From contig JBAZXY010000015.1 in the NCBI GenBank assembly GCA_041659585.1, positions 1 to 17,312 of the forward strand: a DNA stretch of 17,312 nucleotides, given 5' to 3'. Shown here in pieces: positions 6,263 to 12,565 of this stretch (position 1 is its first letter; every line of letters begins with the position of its first letter). The notes beneath the pieces are model-generated. The model was not told the DNA's origin. It ran no database searches and was given only the letters and a program-made list of their open reading frames with translations. This DNA comes from UBA8518 sp041659585. GTDB lineage: Bacteria; Patescibacteriota; Minisyncoccia; Moranbacterales; UBA2206. The position numbers and the translations under genes were made by a program.

Positions 6263-8487
6263 AAAACATAATCCCTTTTTTAAGATATGTGTATGTTGAA
6301 ATATGTCTTTTTTTATTGATAGTGATAGCTTTTATTTTTAGGGGTTTTATTGCTAGTAGCGATGCTGCCAGCTCTTGGTTTTCTCCATTTTATAACTTGA
6401 AAGAAATATTTTTTGTCTGGAGTACTTACAATATACCTGGATCTTCCATTCCAAATAGTTTTACATCTTTTTTCTTGAGATTATACTACTCAATTTTTGA
6501 TTCGATGATTCATAATCCGGAATTTGTGCAAAAAGCGTCATGGATTGTTTTTTTTGAGGTTGCAGCATTTGTCACGTTTCATTTTGTAAATAAATACTAC
6601 TTACATAATAAATGGTATAGCTTATTTGCAACATTATTTGTCTTGTTTAATCCCATATCGCAATATTTCTTATGGGGAAAGCAACACTGGGCATATTATT
6701 TAGTGCCAATATATTTTATTTGTTCAGTTTTATATAAGAAATATTTCGATTCTGGAAATATGATGTATCTGTATGGAATAAGTTTTATTAGTTTTTTTTG
6801 TGGATTTGCATTCAATCAACCAGCTTACTTTGCAACACTTGCTTTATTTATAGCATGTATTTTTCTATGGAATTTTTCACAGTTAAATAATAGATGTAAA
6901 ATCATTGTTGATCATTTTAAGTTTTTAAGTTTTTCTTTATTGATTAATGCGGTTTATTTTGTACCTATGTTTTTTGGTGGATATGATAAAATACAAGCTG
7001 TAAAAGCTAATTATGCTGGTGGCGATGCGTTTCCAATATTAAGAGATTTACAGCATGTAAATTTTTTCTACTCATTTATTAACATAACAAAAGGTTATGG
7101 TAAGTTTTATTCTTTAAATCATGGTGTATTGATTGGTTGGACAATATTTTATTTATTAATAATATATTTTGTTTTTATTGGCAAGAAATTTTTTAATAAA
7201 AGAGATAAAGAATATTTACTTATCTTATTTATTTTTTTATTGGCATTGATTTTTTTAAACAAGGGGATAACCGAACCTTGGCCAAATTTCTCTAAGTATA
7301 TATATTCCTTTGATATAATGTACATCTTTCGAGATTTTAAGGATAAGATGGCATTGGGATATTCGTTAGTATTGTCTATTTTTTATATTTATTTATTTAA
7401 GATTGATATAAGATTATTTAAAATGTTTCTTGTTGTTATTTCAATAATGGTCTACGTAACATTTTTAAATAACACTTGGTTTACGCCAGGATTAATTTAT
7501 TCAAATAATTTAAATTATTTGAAAGAGGCTAATTTTTCAACATTGGGTGCATCAAGAATATTAAACTTGCCATTAGTCAATTATTCATTTTTTTATACTA
7601 ATTCTCCAAATTACTCTGGAAATAGTCCATTAAAAAATATTTTTCATCAGGATGTTTTATATACGACAAATTTGCAGAATAATGATATAAAAAAACTAAA
7701 ATTAATGCTGGAGTCAGGAGCAATAGATGAAGAATTGATGCAATCTTATCTGCAAAAGTATAATGTGGAATACATACTTAATAATAAAAATTCTTTTGTA
7801 AAAGAAGATAAAAATCCTTATGCTTATGATTATTCTCGTCTTCAAAGTCTAAATTTTTTAGAGATGGTTCAAGACACTGATAAATTTCAAGTATATAAGT
7901 ACGATAATTATAAACCAAGAATATATGGTAGCGACGTATCTTTTCAAAAAATAAGTCCTATTGAATACAGGATATTTGTAAAAAATGTAGATAGCGTAAG
8001 TGAAATAACATTTCTAGAATCTTTTAGTAAAGGTTGGAATTTGTATTTAAAAAAGAATCCTTCAAGCGGTTGGTGTGCTCCAGTGGCTTATTCTGATGCA
8101 AATAGTACAACTACTTGTGAAGAAAATAAGGATTTTATGTTTTCTGTTTTACCAATTGGAGATACGAATCCCTCGATTTTTTTTGGGGAGAATAAATTCA
8201 TTAATAAGCAGACCGGTAATGATGATTATTTTAATAAGTGGGATATATCTAAGGAATTCATAGAAGAAAACTTTGACAATAATTTTTATCATATTAATCC
8301 TGATGGATCAATTGATATTGAGTTAGTTTTATATTTTAAGCCACAAATATATTTCTATTTAGGCCTTCTCATCTCCGGCACCACGCTGTTAACTTGTTTG
8401 GGCTATCTGTTCTATATCTGGAAGGGCCGCTGGCTCCTCGCCACCCTCACCAGCCTAAAATCAAGTCTTCATAACGGTTCTCTTTAG
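6259..8487 (+). CDS. Multi-membrane GT-C/YfhO-like protein with chimeric 3' end
   Basis: This 742-residue protein has about ten or more hydrophobic helices between residues 8 and 405, a large non-membrane region from about 415 to 690, and a final helix at about 702-725 with a short basic tail. An acidic residue after the first helix (SSDAASSW, Asp35), a FNP motif near 130 and a conserved FRDFKDK near 357-363 resemble the second membrane protein at 14083 (LDWT, FNP, LREPQKW). That architecture fits GT-C-type transferases or YfhO-like proteins that use lipid-linked sugars outside the membrane. The sequence is very AT-rich until about 8360. The last ~41 codons (from GGCCTTCTCATC) are GC-rich and align with the repeated tails downstream, so the gene is probably a recombinant of two alleles. 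Its TAG lies inside a degenerate copy of the hairpin repeat. The frame stays open after TAG into tail 2. Confidence 0.8.
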   Translation: MKNIIPFLRYVYVEICLFLLIVIAFIFRGFIASSDAASSWFSPFYNLKEIFFVWSTYNIPGSSIPNSFTSFFLRLYYSIFDSMIHNPEFVQKASWIVFFEVAAFVTFHFVNKYYLHNKWYSLFATLFVLFNPISQYFLWGKQHWAYYLVPIYFICSVLYKKYFDSGNMMYLYGISFISFFCGFAFNQPAYFATLALFIACIFLWNFSQLNNRCKIIVDHFKFLSFSLLINAVYFVPMFFGGYDKIQAVKANYAGGDAFPILRDLQHVNFFYSFINITKGYGKFYSLNHGVLIGWTIFYLLIIYFVFIGKKFFNKRDKEYLLILFIFLLALIFLNKGITEPWPNFSKYIYSFDIMYIFRDFKDKMALGYSLVLSIFYIYLFKIDIRLFKMFLVVISIMVYVTFLNNTWFTPGLIYSNNLNYLKEANFSTLGASRILNLPLVNYSFFYTNSPNYSGNSPLKNIFHQDVLYTTNLQNNDIKKLKLMLESGAIDEELMQSYLQKYNVEYILNNKNSFVKEDKNPYAYDYSRLQSLNFLEMVQDTDKFQVYKYDNYKPRIYGSDVSFQKISPIEYRIFVKNVDSVSEITFLESFSKGWNLYLKKNPSSGWCAPVAYSDANSTTTCEENKDFMFSVLPIGDTNPSIFFGENKFINKQTGNDDYFNKWDISKEFIEENFDNNFYHINPDGSIDIELVLYFKPQIYFYLGLLISGTTLLTCLGYLFYIWKGRWLLATLTSLKSSLHNGSL

Positions 8488-8490
8488 GAA
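8467..8490 (+). repeat. Hairpin repeat H1 (degenerate) at the end of the 742-codon gene
   Basis: The segment from CTTCATAACGGT through TCTCTTTAGGAA is a mutated version of the palindrome at H2: the right arm (TCTTTAGGAA) is nearly intact and the left arm carries changes that break pairing. It encodes HNGSL-stop where the intact copies encode PKGSL-stop. Tail 2 starts directly after it. Confidence 0.6.
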
Positions 8491-8805
8491 ATACCGGACA
8501 AGGTGGGGGAGCAGTTTCACTACAAACTGAATGACTTTTTGAACGGCTGGTATGTCGACCCGCAAGCGCTGTGCCAAAGCGACACCGCGGCCTGCACCCG
8601 CAACGCCGACGGTTCCGTGGACCTGGAAATGACTCTCGAATTCTTCCCCCAGCGCTGGTTCTATTTGGGTCTTATTATTTCGAGCACCACTCTTCTCGCA
8701 TGTCTAGCCTATCTCTTATACATCTGGAAAGCCCCCTGGCTCCGAACACGCCTCACCCAGCTCCTCACCCGCCTAAAAACTACTCTTCCTAAAGGTTCCC
8801 TTTAG
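8491..8805 (+). pseudogene. Tail copy 2: headless 3' end of a GT-C-like gene
   Basis: An open frame of about 105 codons reads PDKVGEQFHYKLNDFLNGWY through to one membrane helix (FYLGLIISSTTLLACLAYLL) and the end LPKGSL-stop. It matches tail 4 (11677-12093) almost base for base from the first codons, and it is homologous to the last ~100 residues of the 742-residue protein (NPDGSIDIELVLYF against NADGSVDLEMTLEF). It begins right after hairpin H1, in the same frame as the 742-codon gene and separated from it only by the TAG. No sensible start site is present (a GTG at 8503 could be used in principle). It is therefore best read as a displaced gene end, not a gene. Confidence 0.85.
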
Positions 8806-8808
8806 GAA
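8786..8808 (+). repeat. Hairpin repeat H2 (perfect), coding for the end of tail 2
   Basis: TTCCTAAAGG, a TTC loop and CCTTTAGGAA form a perfect 10-bp-stem palindrome. In frame it encodes the last residues of tail 2 (PKGSL) and its TAG stop at 8803-8805. No run of T follows, so it is not a standard intrinsic terminator. Confidence 0.9.
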
Positions 8809-8842
8809 AGAACATCAAGAAAGAACAAGGCAAGCCAAACCC

Positions 8843-8864
8843 TCCTAAAGGTTCCCTTTAGGAA
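8843..8864 (+). repeat. Hairpin repeat H3, non-coding copy
   Basis: TCCTAAAGG, loop TTC, CCTTTAGGA: a 9-bp stem with the same sequence as H2, 34 bases downstream of it and outside any reading frame of a tail. Confidence 0.9.
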
Positions 8865-8921
8865 AAACCCCTCCGCCAGAAAGCCCCGCGCCAACACCTC
8901 ACAACCCGCATAAACATTGAG

Positions 8922-8946
8922 TTTCCTAAAGGCTCCCTTTAGGAAG
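8922..8946 (+). repeat. Hairpin repeat H4, just upstream of promoter/operator 1
   Basis: TTCCTAAAGG, loop CTC, CCTTTAGGAA: the same 10-bp stem with one loop change. It lies 58 bases after H3 across a C-rich spacer and 20 bases before the -35 box at 8966. Confidence 0.9.
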
Positions 8947-8965
8947 AAAAAAAGCAAAAAACATC

Positions 8966-9001
8966 TTGCCAGGATTATCTATTAGTGATATGCTAACACT
9001 A
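8966..9001 (+). promoter_or_regulatory. Promoter with 19-bp operator, copy 1
   Basis: TTGCCA (8966-8971), a 17-bp spacer and TATGCT (8989-8994). The near-palindrome TAGTGATATGCTAACACTA (8983-9001) covers the -10 box and starts exactly 12 bases after the -35. It is the reverse complement of the operator in copy 2 (10955-10973) at 18 of 19 positions, with the same downstream TATAAATAAAA. A repressor at this site would block RNA polymerase; the protein is unknown. Confidence 0.65.
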
Positions 9002-9009
9002 TAAATAAA

Positions 9010-9051
9010 ATGTATCCCGTTAAATTTAACTGGGTAAAAACAGTTGTGTAA
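9010..9051 (+). pseudogene. Tiny frame behind promoter 1; likely stump of a lost cargo gene
   Basis: An ATG at 9010, correctly placed after promoter copy 1, opens a frame of only 13 codons (MYPVKFNWVKTVV, stop 9049-9051). In the other two copies the same promoter stands before a real or broken gene. This one is probably a remnant or an accidental frame. From 9052 to 9148 I see only a further 17-codon frame (9088-9141) and nothing recognisable. Confidence 0.3.
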
Positions 9052-9148
9052 AAAATAGGAAAATATTAGCTATTGTCAACAAGAGAAATGATAGAAAAAG
9101 TCCTACTAAAGGCAATAATAGAGATAAAATGCTTTATGTAAATAAATA

Positions 9149-9178
9149 TTGACAATAAATACTAATTTGATGTAAACT
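9149..9178 (+). promoter_or_regulatory. Promoter of the ATPase gene
   Basis: TTGACA (9149-9154), an 18-bp spacer and TAAACT (9173-9178), 33 bases before the ATG at 9212. It lacks the 19-bp operator of the three repeated promoters. Its TGTAAACTAT around the -10 is identical to that at 12743-12752 before abiEi. Confidence 0.65.
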
Positions 9179-9211
9179 ATATTTAGCAATCAAATATTAA
9201 GTAGATAATAT

Positions 9212-10648
9212 ATGCCAAATATTGAAAAAAAGGAAAAAATCATAAAGTTTTTGCAAGATCAAATTTCACAAGCCGATTTTAGAGCTGAAGCTTATATTTT
9301 TGATGAAAATAGAAAAGTAAGACCAAAAAGAAATATTTATGTAAAACTAAATAAATATTTATCAGACTTTTTTGAACGCAAGTCTGCCGCCAGATGGATT
9401 GTGCTAACTGGCTTGCGAGGTGCTGGAAAGACAACTGTCCTGTCACAGCTTTATTATGAGAAAAAAAAACTAGATGTGCGGAGGTTATATTTATCGGTGG
9501 ATCACATTGTTCAAATCTTGGGCGTTAGTCTTAATGACGTGCTGGAGGTCTATGAAGATTTGATGGGCATGGCAATGGAGAGATTAGATAAGCCACTCTT
9601 CCTGTTTCTGGATGAAATTCAATATGATGAGAAATGGGCGATTACGCTGAAAAGTTTGTATGATAGGACGAGTAATGTTTTTATTTTCGCCACTGGATCT
9701 TCGGCGCTAGCTCTTAATACAAATCCTGATATCGCACGGCGGGCCATATTTGAAAAATTGTTTCCACTTAGCTTCACGGAATATATAAAAATTAAAACAG
9801 GTAAACAGGAAGATAAGCGTCTTTGTAGTGAGGTGCGGGATATAATCTTTAATTCAGTTTCTGCGCAAGAAGTCTTTGATGGTCTCAGTAAAATAGAAGA
9901 TAAGATAAATGCATATTGGTTGGATATTGAAAGGATGGAGATTGAACGATATATGAAATATGGGTCGCTTCCTTTCATGGTTTCATTAAATAATGAATCT
10001 TTGGTATATGATCAGATAAATAAAACATTGGATAGGATAATAAATAGCGATGTGGCTAGAACTGGCCAATTCAATTCCGAGACAGTTTCAAAAATCCCAT
10101 CAATTCTTTATGCCACTGCCGATATGGATCAAGTGGGCTATGCTAAGTTAGCAGTAATATTTGATATTAGTAGGCCAAAAATAATGGAAATTTTCAGCGC
10201 ATTAGAAAAAACTGAAACACTAATAAGGGTCTATCCGCATGGCTCCCATTTAAATCAAGTGAAGAAGCCTTCCAAATACCTGTTTGCTTCGCCGGCCTTT
10301 AGATCTATGTATTATAATTTTATTGGAAATGTGATTTCACAGGAAAATTATATGGGGAAGTTATTGGAGGATACGGTTGGGATGTACTTGAGTAGGTTTA
10401 TTTTTAAAAAAATAAATACTTCTTTGACCTATGATAACGCTCAGGGTGGCGCGGATTTTATTTTAGGATTCGCAAAAGATAGAATAATAATAGAGGTTGG
10501 TATGGGAAATAAGGGGGTTCGGCAAGTTGTTCAAACAGCTGGAAAGGTAAATGCAAAATACGGGATTGTGATATCAAAAAGTAGCTTGAGTATTTTTGAG
10601 GAAGAAAATACTATTCAGATACCCTTAAATTATTTTCTGCTTGTTTAA
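9212..10648 (+). CDS. AAA_14/DUF4143-like ATPase with PD-(D/E)xK-like C-terminus
   Basis: This 478-residue protein has Walker A GLRGAGKTT (67-75), Walker B FLFLDE (130-135) followed by IQYD, and the sensor-like FATGSSALAL (159-168), as in the AAA_14 ATPases. A later YMKYGSLPFM (247-256) corresponds to the usual YxxxGGFP of DUF4143 proteins. The C-terminus has GGADFILGF (412-420) and IIIEVGMG (425-432), the spacing of a PD-(D/E)xK nuclease core (D then E-x-K), but the expected lysine after the glutamate is replaced (EVG), so nuclease activity may be lost. The family is widespread in archaea and CPR, with a poorly defined role; defence or mobile-element functions have been suggested. It has its own promoter. 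Its stop lies a few bases before tail 3. It is AT-rich, unlike the flanking tails, and looks like an inserted cargo gene. Confidence 0.85.
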   Translation: MPNIEKKEKIIKFLQDQISQADFRAEAYIFDENRKVRPKRNIYVKLNKYLSDFFERKSAARWIVLTGLRGAGKTTVLSQLYYEKKKLDVRRLYLSVDHIVQILGVSLNDVLEVYEDLMGMAMERLDKPLFLFLDEIQYDEKWAITLKSLYDRTSNVFIFATGSSALALNTNPDIARRAIFEKLFPLSFTEYIKIKTGKQEDKRLCSEVRDIIFNSVSAQEVFDGLSKIEDKINAYWLDIERMEIERYMKYGSLPFMVSLNNESLVYDQINKTLDRIINSDVARTGQFNSETVSKIPSILYATADMDQVGYAKLAVIFDISRPKIMEIFSALEKTETLIRVYPHGSHLNQVKKPSKYLFASPAFRSMYYNFIGNVISQENYMGKLLEDTVGMYLSRFIFKKINTSLTYDNAQGGADFILGFAKDRIIIEVGMGNKGVRQVVQTAGKVNAKYGIVISKSSLSIFEEENTIQIPLNYFLLV

Positions 10649-10656
10649 GAATCAAT

Positions 10657-10857
10657 CTTGCTTATTCCTATGACATGGAACTCACCCTCGAATTCTTCCC
10701 TCAACGCTGGTTCTATCTCGGCCTGCTCATTTCGAGCACTACTCTTTTAGCATGTCTAGCCTATCTTGTATATGTCTGGAAGGGCTCCTGGCTCCTCCAA
10801 TACCTCACCACACTCACCACCCGCCTAAAATCGACTCTTCCTAAAGGTTCCCTTTAG
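10657..10857 (+). pseudogene. Tail copy 3: headless 3' end
   Basis: About 20 bases after the ATPase stop an open frame reads YDMELTLEFFPQRWFYLGLL, then the membrane helix and the end LKSTLPKGSL-stop, homologous to tails 2 and 4 from the DLEMTLEFFPQ position on. Only ~62 codons remain. The ATG at 10675 aligns with an internal residue of the longer copies, so it is not a true start. Its TAG is within hairpin H5. Confidence 0.85.
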
Positions 10858-10860
10858 GAA
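10838..10860 (+). repeat. Hairpin repeat H5 (perfect), coding for the end of tail 3
   Basis: TTCCTAAAGG, loop TTC, CCTTTAGGAA, identical to H2. It again encodes PKGSL plus the TAG (10855-10857). Confidence 0.9.
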
Positions 10861-10906
10861 AGAAAATCTACCCCTCCCACCCCCAACAAACCCCTGACAG
10901 TGGAGC

Positions 10907-10929
10907 TTACTAAAGGTTCCCTTTAGGAA
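10907..10929 (+). repeat. Hairpin repeat H6, just upstream of promoter/operator 2
   Basis: TTACTAAAGG, loop TTC, CCTTTAGGAA, with one arm mismatch. It stands 46 bases after H5 across a C-rich spacer and 8 bases before the -35 box. The order hairpin, C-rich spacer, hairpin, promoter repeats that at H3-H4. Confidence 0.85.
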
Positions 10930-10937
10930 GAAAAATC

Positions 10938-10973
10938 TTGACAAGACTACTTTATAGTGTTAGTATATCACTA
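10938..10973 (+). promoter_or_regulatory. Promoter with 19-bp operator, copy 2
   Basis: A consensus TTGACA (10938-10943), a 17-bp spacer and TAGTAT (10961-10966). The operator TAGTGTTAGTATATCACTA (10955-10973) overlaps the -10 box and starts 12 bases after the -35, as in copies 1 and 3. The coding start at 11003 follows 36 bases after the -10. Confidence 0.75.
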
Positions 10974-11002
10974 TAAATAAAAAATAAGTAAAATAATTTA
11001 GT

Positions 11003-11632
11003 ATGAAAATATTGAAAACAATTACGAGAAAAGAACTTATTAATTTCTATCTTGTTTCAGATAGAAATAAAAAGAACAAACCGATTCCAGATGGAATCGA
11101 TCCATTAATGTGGGATGACCCAAATAAATTAGATGAATGGTTGGGAAAATTTGAATATAAGACAGGTGTTATCACTGGATTTAGGCAATGGGCGTATGTT
11201 CAGATTTCAAAGGAAGATTTTTTGGATTCAGCAATTTCTGATTCGATACCTCAATTCAAAAATAAAGGTCAAAGGTTGAGAGATTTGGTTGGCACAAAAG
11301 AATTTCTAGCATGGAAGCCCAAAGATTCATTGCCTATATGGTATGACTCGCTATCAAAGGGCGTATTTGATGAAAAATTTGCAATTATAGTGCGTCCTGC
11401 TTGTGAAAGTGAAAAAAGGCAAGGGGCTAAGTTTTATATTGAGGATGGAAGCGGAAGATCTATTTGTTATCTTAGAAGTATTTTAAAGATTGGTAAAGAA
11501 TCAAAGATGACTGGGTATATCGGTTTTGATCCTGACCCAATGAGTAATTTCTTGCAAGAAAAATTGGATGGGGAATTTTCTAGAGAAAATCGTGATAAAT
11601 ATTTGAAAATTGAAAATATATTAAGCCAATAG
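11003..11632 (+). CDS. Unknown 209-residue protein under repeated promoter 2
   Basis: I do not recognise this protein with confidence. It is soluble, has no signal peptide or membrane segment, and begins MKILKTITRKELINFYLV. A segment FYIEDGSGRSICYLRSIL (about residues 144-161) resembles the conserved DGxxR core of ParB/sulfiredoxin-fold proteins (DGHHR then a helix), which would make it a ParB-like nuclease or NTP-binding protein; this is tentative because the rest does not show clear ParB landmarks. A DDPNKLDEWLGKF stretch precedes it. The gene is AT-rich, stands between tails 3 and 4, and has a strong promoter with a palindromic operator. Its position equals that of the ATPase, RhuM and AbiE genes, so a toxin/defence-related role is a reasonable guess only. 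The stop is ~30 bases before a half-hairpin. Confidence 0.7.
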   Translation: MKILKTITRKELINFYLVSDRNKKNKPIPDGIDPLMWDDPNKLDEWLGKFEYKTGVITGFRQWAYVQISKEDFLDSAISDSIPQFKNKGQRLRDLVGTKEFLAWKPKDSLPIWYDSLSKGVFDEKFAIIVRPACESEKRQGAKFYIEDGSGRSICYLRSILKIGKESKMTGYIGFDPDPMSNFLQEKLDGEFSRENRDKYLKIENILSQ

Positions 11633-11663
11633 TATTAAGGATGTGAAAACAAAAATCTAATCG

Positions 11664-11677
11664 AGGGCTCTCTTTAG
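11664..11677 (+). repeat. Half hairpin H7 at the left end of tail 4
   Basis: AGGGCTCTCTTTAG resembles the loop and right arm of the hairpin repeat (compare H4, GGCTCCCTTTAG); the left arm is missing or decayed. Tail 4 begins directly after it, just as tail 2 begins directly after H1. Confidence 0.5.
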
Positions 11678-12093
11678 ATGGGGCGACCACGCCGTTCTAT
11701 TTGGCCATGAGCGAGTCTTTCCATCCGCAATGGCAGTTGCAATTGAACAATGGGAAAGTGAATGGACTGCTGGCTTCTTGGGCGCCCTGGGTGCGACCGG
11801 ACAAGGTGGGGGAGCAGTTCCACTACAAACTGAATGACTTTTTGAACGGCTGGTATGTCGACCCGCAAGCGCTGTGCCAAAACGACACCACGGCCTGCAC
11901 CCGCAACGCCGATGGCTCCGTGGACCTGGAAATGACCCTCGAATTCTTCCCCCAACGCTGGTTCTACCTCGGCCTGATCATCTCCACCACCACTCTTTTG
12001 TCATGCCTTAGCTACCTTCTCTATATCTGGAAAGGCCGCTGGCTAGCAATCGCCGTTGCCCGCCTAAGAGCTACTATCTTGCCAAAAAAATAA
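11677..12093 (+). pseudogene. Tail copy 4: longest headless 3' end
   Basis: About 138 codons are open and homologous to the end of the 742-residue protein: ESFHPQWQLQL aligns with ESFSKGWNLYL, NADGSVDLEM with NPDGSIDIEL, and the final helix FYLGLIISTTTLLSCLSYLL with FYLGLLISGTTLLTCLGYLF. It is GC-rich and contains all of tail 2 as a near-identical inner segment. It ends ILPKK-stop without the hairpin; instead the last codons TTGCCA double as the -35 box of promoter 3. No start or upstream body is present, so it is probably the best surviving piece of the original, GC-rich version of the gene. Confidence 0.85.
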
Positions 12094-12114
12094 AGAAGTG
12101 TTACCATATCACTA
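12079..12114 (+). promoter_or_regulatory. Promoter with 19-bp operator, copy 3
   Basis: TTGCCA (12079-12084), a 17-bp spacer and TACCAT (12102-12107). The operator AAGTGTTACCATATCACTA (12096-12114) matches copy 2 at 16 of 19 positions and again starts 12 bases after the -35. The -35 lies within the last codons of tail 4. The RhuM gene fragment follows. Confidence 0.6.
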
Positions 12115-12163
12115 TAAGCAATGAAAATATTTTGAAAAACAAATAATTAGTGAAAGTAGTATT

Positions 12164-12563
12164 GTGGAAAACATAAATTCGCAAATTGTCATATACAAAG
12201 ATCATGATGGGCATATTAAAATCGATGTTCGTTTTGACGGTGACGCAGTGTGGTTGACTCAAGATACTATTGCAACATTATATAACAAAGGGCGATCAAC
12301 AATTACTGAACATATTCAAAATATTTTTCAGGAGAGTGAATTAGCTCTAGATTCAGTATGTCGGGAATTCCGACGAACTGGTACTGATGGCAAGAAATAT
12401 TTTACAAGATGCAGGCAAAATTTCCCATGAGTTGATGAAGGAAATTGCGGAGAAGAAGTTTGATGAATATAAAAAAGTGGAAGCAAAACAGGATGTTGAT
12501 TTTGATGAAGTGGCGTTGAGAGTGATTGAAAATGCAATAGATGACAGAAAGAGTGATAAATAA
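12164..12563 (+). pseudogene. rhuM: RhuM family gene with a large internal deletion
   Basis: From GTG 12164 the frame encodes the standard RhuM N-terminus: IVIYKDHDGHIKIDVRF, then AVWLTQDTIATLYNKGRSTI, IFQESEL and SVCREFRRTGTDGKKYFT (residues 1-80), and then runs out at 12428-12430. In another frame, from about 12396 to TAA 12561-12563, the sequence encodes NILQDAGKISHELMKEIAEK and KKFDEYKKVEAKQ, which is the usual C-terminal motif of the same family. Full RhuM proteins are about 300 residues or more, so roughly the middle 200 residues are missing and the ends are joined out of frame near 12397-12404. RhuM proteins are found in pathogenicity and defence islands with an unclear function. The gene is dead, although its promoter and operator look intact. 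Confidence 0.8.
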
Positions 12564-12565
12564 GG

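Noticed and set aside
8485..8487. TAG or TGA recoding (for example a Gracilibacteria-type code)
   Set aside because: TGA ends several genes at sensible overlaps (3003-3005, 6260-6262) and TAG ends GT4 one base before the next gene, so both act as stops here.
8786..8808. Intrinsic terminators
   Set aside because: No T-run follows the stem on either strand at H2-H6; the following bases are A-rich on the + strand.
9103..9112. CTACTAAAGG as an orphan left arm of the hairpin repeat
   Set aside because: Only ten bases match (9 of 10 to the H6 left arm), there is no right arm nearby and the region is A-rich; chance cannot be excluded.
8786..10929. Hairpin repeats as a CRISPR array
   Set aside because: The repeat is a short palindrome, the spacers are irregular (34, 58, about 1,900 and 46 bases) and genes lie between copies; no cas genes are present.
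8786..11677. Integron cassette array with attC sites
   Set aside because: The hairpins lack the R''/R' core (RYYYAAC/GTTRRRY) and the extrahelical-base layout of attC, and no tyrosine integrase is in the window.
8503..12093. Tails 2, 3 and 4 as independent small membrane-protein genes
   Set aside because: Their apparent starts align with internal positions of longer copies and differ between copies, no ribosome sites stand out, and all are homologous to the end of a larger gene.
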